62,392 nt of DNA. It comes from Deltaproteobacteria bacterium (GTDB lineage Bacteria > SAR324 > NAC60-12). The stretch lies in the NCBI GenBank assembly GCA_002685535.1, contig NYXK01000188.1:1-62392 (forward strand). Direction: 5' to 3'. Made by a program: the position numbers and the translations under genes. A model generated the notes under the pieces. The model searched no databases. It had not been told where the DNA came from and was given only the letters and a program-made list of their open reading frames with translations. Positions 56,018-62,392 of the stretch are shown here, piece by piece (position 1 is the first letter of the stretch; each line of letters starts with the position of its first letter).

Positions 56018-57195
56018 TTAGAAGGGTTGTGTTACCATGTGCTTGCGAGCGTATCTCTCATGAATTCGTTGGAAGTCGACCCACATAAGTCTCTCCTGCG
56101 TGACGGATACAGTATACACTTCAGTGGAGAGGATTACGTGCCGCAAGTCTCTCCAAAAGCTTATGTCGAAACATAAGGGTGGCCCGAAACGTAGCGAAAG
56201 TGATGGCTCGAAACCCCTTTTGTGCTTTCTCATGGCATGGTCTCTGGTGAACGTGTTTGACCTGCTGAAGAACATCAACTGCGAAGTTGAAGTCATCCTC
56301 TCCAGCAATTTGGTACGGGGACGGAGTAAATTTCGATTGGCCATGATCGAAGTAATCCAACTTGAAGTTGATGAAGTATGTGTTCTGAAGCCCTTCAATG
56401 CAAAACCATCCTGTTCACCCATCGCGACTCCTCCGTTCTCCATGTTTCGTGCGGCTCTGGGAGGGTTAGCTCGATATAGAGTCGCCGACGATCGTGGCAG
56501 ATCGTGTAGTACCGTAATCCTTCATGTCGAGCCTCCTGGCTGATGTGCATAATTGTGGGGTGGCGAGACTGGCCCTCGACGTTCGAGTTCCATGGATGGA
56601 TGTGTTGATCACCAGGTCTATGTCCTTCAAAGAGCTTTATACATCTACAGAAACGGGTCAGCAAGATCTGGGAAATGAGCAATTGATTTCGGTGAGTTGA
56701 TAGATACCTGGGCTCGGCGATCATGAGTTCATATATCATGATACGAACCTCTTTCGGCAGGCTCTCAAATAGTCCGAACTTCTTCAATGGTGGACAGCTT
56801 GGCACTGGCATCTTCTCGATGAAAAGCGAAGGTAAGGTTGCAAGAAGCGGGCGAATTCTAAATGTATCGGCAATGCGGGCTCGATGTTGAGCCAGAATGA
56901 TGTCCTTCGCCCAGTGAGCTCGGGCAAGTGCTTCCCTCAATCCTTCGCAACTGGACGACGAAGATGGATCTGTAAGAACTAGTGCATCTTTGCTAATATC
57001 ATGATTATTTTCTCTCTTGGGAGCAGGTTTGATGTTGGCAAGAGCCGAAAGAGCTGCCAGAACTGAATGGATATCAATCGTCGCAACCTCAGCTTTGTCG
57101 GATTGGGACTTCGCAGCATGTCGATTGACAGCTTCAGTACCAGCGTCTTCCATTGGAGAAGTCTCGATAGAATCCTCGGGATTGACAGCCGACAT
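56018..57195 (-). pseudogene. 2EXR-domain pseudogene (copy 7), two frame breaks
   Basis: Exon 57195-56708 and a second part from 56644 join across a GTATCT...TGTAG intron that splits the Arg of AEPR|CIKLFE. Blocks GLFESLPKEVRIMIYELMIAEPR, then HPTIMHISQEARHEGLRYY, are clear. A frame change at about 56395-56410 leads to NTYFINFKLDYFDHG. A second at about 56215-56240 leads to DISFWRDLRHVILS and the C-terminus near 56018. The exon layout and the HPWNSNVEGQSRHP segment match copy 8 (57914-59255), so the two are close relatives in tandem. A disordered N-terminal extension of about 100 residues precedes the domain. Confidence 0.75.
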
Positions 57196-57913
57196 TGCTC
57201 AACGTTATGAAGTTGATGCTGAGTTTCAGTTGTCGTCGAATATAAGTCGAAAGAAGAGGTTCGTGGCAAGTATCCTGAGGCAGAAAAGATGAGACATACC
57301 GGATGGAAGCGAGAGAAGACGCTAGCTCATCACTAAGTGCAATTTCTATTGGCAGATAGAGTCGCAACGCGATATTTATGTTTTCCAGAGGATGTGAATT
57401 TCACGACTGTATTTGAAATAATCATTTGAACTGGCAGTGAATCGGGCAAGAGGTCTTGTGTTGAGACTTAGAGGATTCTTGACTTCATAAGATTTACTAC
57501 CTATGCATTATCTTAGTCCACGAACAAAGACACATTTAGGACAGGCCCAGACGGATGGTATGGAAAGCAAAATGGAGCTAAAATTGACTACACCAAGCCT
57601 GGCTGGGGAATCATGATTGATAAAGCACACTTTTTATTTTGAATTTGTGCAGTATTTCCCTCGGTCAAGGCATATAATTATCCGCCATCTTCTGACCACT
57701 GGTTCGTTCTCCACGCGTCTGGTCATGCGCCTGATATCTATTCCGCTTGACGACAACATGTCTCAAGTCCCAGCTCCGCAATGAAGAGTATGTACAAAAT
57801 ACAGTCGAAAGAGGCTTGCCTTCACCATCTTCTCCATCGTGGTCCAGTCCGGAACTGACTATTTGTGACATTCCACGGGAGTGATAAGTCTCCTGACTTT
57901 TAGGAGTCACATC
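57196..57913. other. intergenic
   Basis: About 720 bases between two tandem 2EXR copies; nothing recognised. Confidence 0.45.
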
Positions 57914-59255
57914 TCAACAACTCCCAAACTTGTGTCGAGCAGCCAGCTTTGCCAGAGCCGCTCGGTCTGCAACCCGTGTACGTGCAAGAATGGCAGCAAA
58001 GTTGCTTTGATCGGCCGCCTGGACAGCTGCCCGTTCAGTTGGATCCTCTGGGTATCGCCTTTCTGGCCGATTCGCACAGGCAACTGTCTTGTAATCCCGT
58101 CCTTCAATATATTTCCACTTGAAGTGCAATGCGAAGCTCATCGGTGGCATCGGATGACGGAGCGGTGATGAGAACATCGAAAGCCCACTTCTAGGGAGAC
58201 AGGGAAAAGATTCGAATACCCCTCTTAAGCTTTTCTCCAACATGGTTCGAGCTTTGTCAAATCCCACGGCATCGGTATCCCAATATCGCGAGTAATCGTG
58301 GTAGAGGATAGTGACGTCCTTGAGGCTTTCCCAGACACTCGTTCGGAAGATCGCAGCGTCGAATAGGGTTTCTTCCCACAAGTCGAAGTAAGTCTGCCAC
58401 GCAACGCGATAACATGGAAGCTGCTCGATGCGCTGGATTCTCTTGAGGATGTGAGGTTCGAAGTTGAAGCCATGGTCGCCAGGGAACTCTTTGTCTTTGG
58501 TGTCGAATTGGCTCGAGCCGTGTATGAAGATGTCCTTATCGAAGTTGATGTAAAAGGTGTTTGACATGTGGTTGCCCATCTTTGTGGGGCTATTCGTGTA
58601 TCCGACATATCGCAAGCGATCTTTGACCATGGTATAGTGCCGCCCAAGTGCTTCGATCCTGGACTCGTAGCAAGTCTGCAAGATAGCGGGATGGCGAGTT
58701 TGACCTTCGACGTTGGAGTTCCAGTGCACAGAGCTGTTCTGGTAAGGTTTGATACTGCATTCCAGCAACTTGACCTTTCTGGAGAGTTCTCAGTAACAAA
58801 TACCAAGGAAAGATAGACGTGCGGAGAAAAGCATACCTTGGCACAGAAGCAACCAGATCCCAGATCATTATACGAATCTCTGCTGGAAGCCTCATGAACA
58901 ACTCAAATTTCCTCAACATCGAGCCTGTCATAGATGGATCCCGCTCAATTAATAAAGGCGGTAAGCGCGAAAGCAGCCAGCCGACCCGTGTTCTAGTCTT
59001 TGACTTATTCGAAACAGCCACCTCAATGCGAAGTCGTGAGAACTTATTGCATAATCCATCCATTTCCGTGCCTGCTGCGAAAGTGTGCGTCTCCGTATGC
59101 ACGACAATCTCGTCGATTCGGTTCATCGCAGAAATGAGGTCTTTGTATGACCATGTCCCTTGGTTTGCGATGTTCGAGGAGACATTCTGAGTCAAGTCCC
59201 CTTCATGGCATAACCTTGAGTCGGTCCCTCCCCAAGCCCAAGTTGGTGCTGACAT
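57914..59255 (-). CDS. 2EXR-domain protein (copy 8)
   Basis: Exons 59255-58837 and 58778-57914 (GTATGC...CCAG intron splitting the Arg of SVPR) give 427 residues. After a ~100-residue leader, the blocks are FELFMRLPAEIRIMIWDLVASVPR, then HWNSNVEGQTRHPAIL, QTCYESRIEALGRHY, and NTFYINFDKDIFIHGS. The C-terminal region (FDLWEETLFDAAIF, SLKDVTILYHDYSRY) parallels that of the broken copy 7. It ends in an Ala/Arg-rich helix. No stop or frame break is seen. It is the longest 2EXR protein in the window. Confidence 0.85.
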
Positions 59256-60040
59256 TGATGAAATGATGCTGAAGTCGATCTGCTGGAAAATGTTGCGGCA
59301 GACTGGTCAGACTTTTTGTCGAAGAATTAGTCGAGATGAAAATCGCGAATATGCCTGACGGGGAGCTTTTTGTGATCAAAAGAGGCCAACACCTCGGACC
59401 CTCACTCGCTTGCTCATCGAAGCTGATCAGGCTGCAGATCGCGGGATGAGTCGTGGAGCATTCACTTTAAAGCCATTTCGACTCGCGTGGGAATTGTTGC
59501 CTTGCAAGAATTCTAGTCCTAGAGTCCAAAAAGAGGGCATATCCACTTGTCCACAGCCTAGCGCATGAATCCACCTTGGGATCACAATACATTGGAGGAA
59601 TGGAGGTGGTACATCAAGAACTATAGTAGTTTCAAGTAGGAGAAAGTACGCTCGCAGCTTGTGACGTTGAGCTTCTAGCTTAGCTTAGCTTTGTTGTTTG
59701 TTGCAACGTCGTGCTTCTTTCCAAACAACAACAGCAACTCAAACCTGAACTTATCCCCACCAACACGGACCTACGTTTTTTGCCAAAACGGACAGGGATT
59801 CTATGAAGATTCGGGTAACAGACACAACGCCCACAAATGGTGATGCACTACAGTACACAGACACTTTTGACGGCTTCTCCACTTCCTTGTGAGCCTGATC
59901 TACATGATATAGAAAGTCCAGTTATTGAGAACAAGAATGAAGCTACGCTCGAAGAAGATGCAAACGTGGCCCTGGCACTTGTGAACGAGTAGGGTCCTTC
60001 CCATCTTGCGCGACCAATGTGATGGGATCTATCATGCTAA
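59256..60040. other. intergenic
   Basis: About 785 bases. A 52-codon frame (from 59840) ending TLEEDANVALALVNE might be a first exon of the BTB gene that follows, but no phase-correct splice to it was found. Confidence 0.4.
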
Positions 60041-60831
60041 ATGAAAGGCAGGGATTCACTCTCCGATACTATAAAGATCCTCGTTGGCCCTCTCTATCAA
60101 GTCTTCATCATCGATCGCGTCCGAATCTGCGCCATATCTTCCTACTTCGCAACGACTTTCACCTCAGCGTCGACCTTACAAGTCATCCACCCCGACGTCG
60201 AGCCCAGGATCTTCGAACTGGCGACTAGTTGGCTTCACAAGGGAGTCTTTACTCTGGAGTCGTTCGAGGTCATCGGTCTGGAACAGCTTATCGACGTCTA
60301 TCTTCTAGGAGATCTGATAGGCTGCCACACCCTGAAAAACTATACAATGGACCTCATACAACACAGTATTTGCAGCGAAGTACGGAGAGGCAGGCCAGGG
60401 ATACGACTATCCTTGAACCAAATCAGGAAGATATTCGCGAACACAGTCACCACCACACCACCAAGGACGCTCCCATCCGTACCTTCGTTGCAGCCTTGGT
60501 ATCGTATCGGCTGATATTCGGAGACAAACCGGAGAGACTAGAGCCCATCTTCGAAGTCCCAGGCTTTCTCAAGGATTTTGCTGCTTTCCAGAGGTCGTTA
60601 CTGGAGGGAGATGATAAGAATTGGTACCCGCCTATTTGCTCGAGAGAGGACCCGCGGGTTCGAGGGTTTCACGAAGCCGGGGTGGCGAGGAAGGAGTTCC
60701 ATATTTGCAGCTTTCATGTTCACGAGGACAGAGATACATGCTCATCGGTCTCGAATTATGAGACAGTCGTAGTAAATAATCGTCGGGAAGATGATGGACA
60801 GCGATATTGCCTGGAGCATGGGGAGATGTAG
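60041..60831 (+). pseudogene. BTB/POZ-domain protein, frame broken
   Basis: The frame from 60041 reads as a fungal BTB protein: LSDTIKILVGPLYQVFIIDRVRICAISSYF, then VEPRIFELATSWLH, then LEQLIDVYLLGDLIGCHTLKNYTMDLI. Near 60441-60460 (a CACCACCACACCACC run) the homology moves to another frame, as if one base were missing, and continues with KDAPIRTFVAALVSYRLIFGD and DFAAFQRSLLEG to 60831. In one frame the protein would stop at 60514. BTB proteins of this fungal type are thought to bind Cul3 or other partners; function unknown. The indel lies in a low-complexity run where sequencing or assembly error is plausible. Confidence 0.7.
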
Positions 60832-61089
60832 GAAAGGGAAGGTTCAGTCTCCACGAACGGAGAGATACTACGTTGATTCCAAGAGGATGTTGAACTTGGA
60901 ACATCATGTACGGAGCGTCAAGAGCCAGCTGTGCCTTTTGCAAAGGCTGCTGTACAGCTTTTTTTGAGCTTCAATAACATGTTCTATTATAAGTTCTCCT
61001 AAGCAGACTGACTACCTATCTTTCTCATAAGTCTAAGTTCAACCCAGTCAAGCTGTCATTCTGCACCGGTTGAATATTGCCCAAGGCAT

Positions 61090-61482
61090 CTAGAATGCCC
61101 TACATGATCCAGAGACCTGGACTTGAGGCGGACCAACATCCACAGTCTGCGCGCCCACAAGGACAGTGTGGCTTCCATCGACACCATCAAAAGCACAAGT
61201 GGCTCCTCCTAGCGATGCAATCTTTGATACGCTGAGGTCATTGGCTGTTTGACTTAGCTTGAAGCTCCTCACGATGGGACTGCTAAAGGGTGAACTGGAA
61301 TGGAGTAGTAACTTACTGATCGGGAAGACCGTTCCGTCGGTGGGCACAGCGAGCGTGAATGAACCATCGGCGGCGCCAATGAAAGTAAGTTGGGCTTCGA
61401 ACTGACGTGTCTGCTGTGCAGGTGCAGCTTGGACAAGGCTAGCTGCGATAGCGAGAATGGCGGTTACGGTAAAGGTCTTCAT
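61090..61482 (-). CDS. small secreted protein, conserved in fungi
   Basis: Exons 61482-61317 and 61244-61090 give 106 residues; a 72-nt GTAAGT...AACAG intron is needed to read FPI|TNDLSVSKIASLGG. A signal peptide (MKTFTVTAILAIAASLVQA) precedes FEAQLTFIGAADGSFTLAVP, then GGATCAFDGVDGS, then GAQTVDVGPPQVQVSGSCRAF. This is a common small beta-rich fungal secreted protein with two Cys likely joined in a disulphide. The intron could be retained without a stop, giving a 130-residue form, but the conserved reading favours splicing. Function unknown. Confidence 0.8.
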   Translation of the reverse strand: MKTFTVTAILAIAASLVQAAPAQQTRQFEAQLTFIGAADGSFTLAVPTDGTVFPISKLLLHSSSPFSSPIVRSFKLSQTANDLSVSKIASLGGATCAFDGVDGSHTVLVGAQTVDVGPPQVQVSGSCRAF

Positions 61483-62392
61483 ATTGGATGAATTTACTGA
61501 AGCGGAGAAGTCTCGCTGTGTTGACTTGATGTTTCAGGATTCGAGGTGCGATTGTTAATGAGAAAAAAAGAGATGAGAAGACGACATCAAATCTGATTAT
61601 ATACTACCATGTGGCAAGCAATTCAAGTTCTCGAGAGATTTCTGCTTACCATGAATTTTCAGCTCGGCGGCCACAAAAGCCTCAGCCCGGAATGATGCAT
61701 TTCCAAAATTGGACACAATACGAGATTGCATGAAGATGAGAAATCAGTTCCACAGAATACACAGAACGTAGGGGGCAAACACAGATACAGCTCTGGACTT
61801 TACAGATCCGCGGCTGACCCAGCGGCCGCTAAGCCCAGCGCATGACCATAAGATGAGTGAGCTCGTAAATGCGCATTTTGACATCTGTTTGGCGAAATAA
61901 GTTTTACTGGTACAACCATCAAATATCTCGTCAGCCTTGCATCGTATTCGACGTCACACAACCTCGTGATGGAGGCTCTTGCCACTGCTGACGTGCAGCA
62001 TCAGGAGCTGCTGCAGATCTCCGCACAACTGGGATCAGATAGTAAGCGGGTATTTGATTGAAGCTGCGGTATCTTGATATAGCTCTCCAGTACCGGGACT
62101 CCGGTCAACAAATATGGAGAGGATTTGGGAAATATGCCGATCGTCTTTCTCTTGTTAGCTGACATTCGAATGATGATTTTGACTTTGGAAGGATCGTAAA
62201 AATACTTGAATCGCTGACTTTCTATCAATGTAACGTTGCTCGTTCGAAGCCCCTTGCGCATCTTGACGCCATATCAATTCATTGGTACAAGCTCACATCC
62301 TTTTTTAAAATTCTCTCCAATATTCTCTGAAAGATAAGAATGTACTAACTCGCTGAGAATATTTCAAGCTAGATATTCGGAAATACCAAGCA
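61483..62392. other. intergenic, no gene recognised
   Basis: About 900 bases to the window edge. Upstream flank of the small secreted protein; no supported gene. Confidence 0.45.

Noticed and set aside
61090..61482. Reading the small secreted protein as one 130-codon exon.
   Set aside because: Splicing 61316-61245 restores the family block FPI/TNDLSVS, and both intron borders are good.
1..62392. Transposons, CRISPR arrays, rRNA genes, or a polyketide/NRPS cluster.
   Set aside because: No transposase, reverse transcriptase, direct-repeat array, rRNA sequence or megasynthase domain was seen on either strand.

Overview
This is nuclear DNA of a filamentous ascomycete (Pezizomycotina). Genes sit on both strands and carry short GT-AG introns, mostly 45-110 nt, often with a CTAAC or CTGAC branch site. 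The housekeeping genes are typical of these fungi: PET191, the 9.5 kDa complex I subunit and OST48/WBP1. The 2EXR, RTA1, NmrA and deuterolysin families and the Zn2Cys6 regulator point to a leotiomycete-like fungus, but the exact taxon is inference. I see no transposase, reverse transcriptase, rRNA gene or CRISPR array.

Layout. 0.8-7.1 kb: a 2-oxoglutarate oxygenase, a steryl-ester lipase and PET191. 7.7-15.7 kb: an RTA1 membrane protein among three broken genes (a secreted apple-domain-like protein, a CorA-like transporter and a Ser-rich propeller protein). 17.2-24.8 kb: complex I 9.5 kDa subunit head-to-head with WBP1, an NmrA-like protein, a GPI-anchored surface protein and a luciferase-domain protein. 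25.9-28.9 kb: a 2EXR gene, a cystathionine gamma-synthase with an internal deletion, and a tRNA-Gln(CUG) whose acceptor stem is split by a spliceosomal-looking intron. 29.1-40.1 kb: a tubby-like protein, a Zn2Cys6 regulator, a serine beta-lactamase-like protein, a prodomain-like membrane protein, a deuterolysin and a small secreted protein. 40.6-48.2 kb and 56.0-59.3 kb: a cluster of intact and broken 2EXR genes around one orphan gene. 48.4-55.5 kb: an APC permease and a divergent pair of Rieske-oxygenase homologues. The end holds a frameshifted BTB gene and a small secreted protein.

Two loci stand out. First, the divergent genes at 52.3-55.5 kb are complementary. One keeps the Rieske [2Fe-2S] ligands but has lost the mononuclear-iron ligands; the other keeps the mononuclear-iron ligands but has no Rieske cluster. 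In Rieske oxygenases electrons pass from the Rieske cluster of one subunit to the iron of its neighbour, so the pair could be a two-protein oxygenase split by function. The nearby APC permease, from a family that includes choline carriers, would fit a quaternary-amine or amino-acid substrate. Second, the tRNA-Gln gene folds into a perfect cloverleaf only after removal of both a normal 27-nt anticodon-loop intron and a 59-nt GT-AG intron after acceptor position 4.

The window is also rich in damaged genes: nonsense codons in two 2EXR copies, single-base frame breaks in at least four genes and one large internal deletion. Either many accessory genes are decaying here, or the assembly carries indel errors. 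Read-level data would separate the two.
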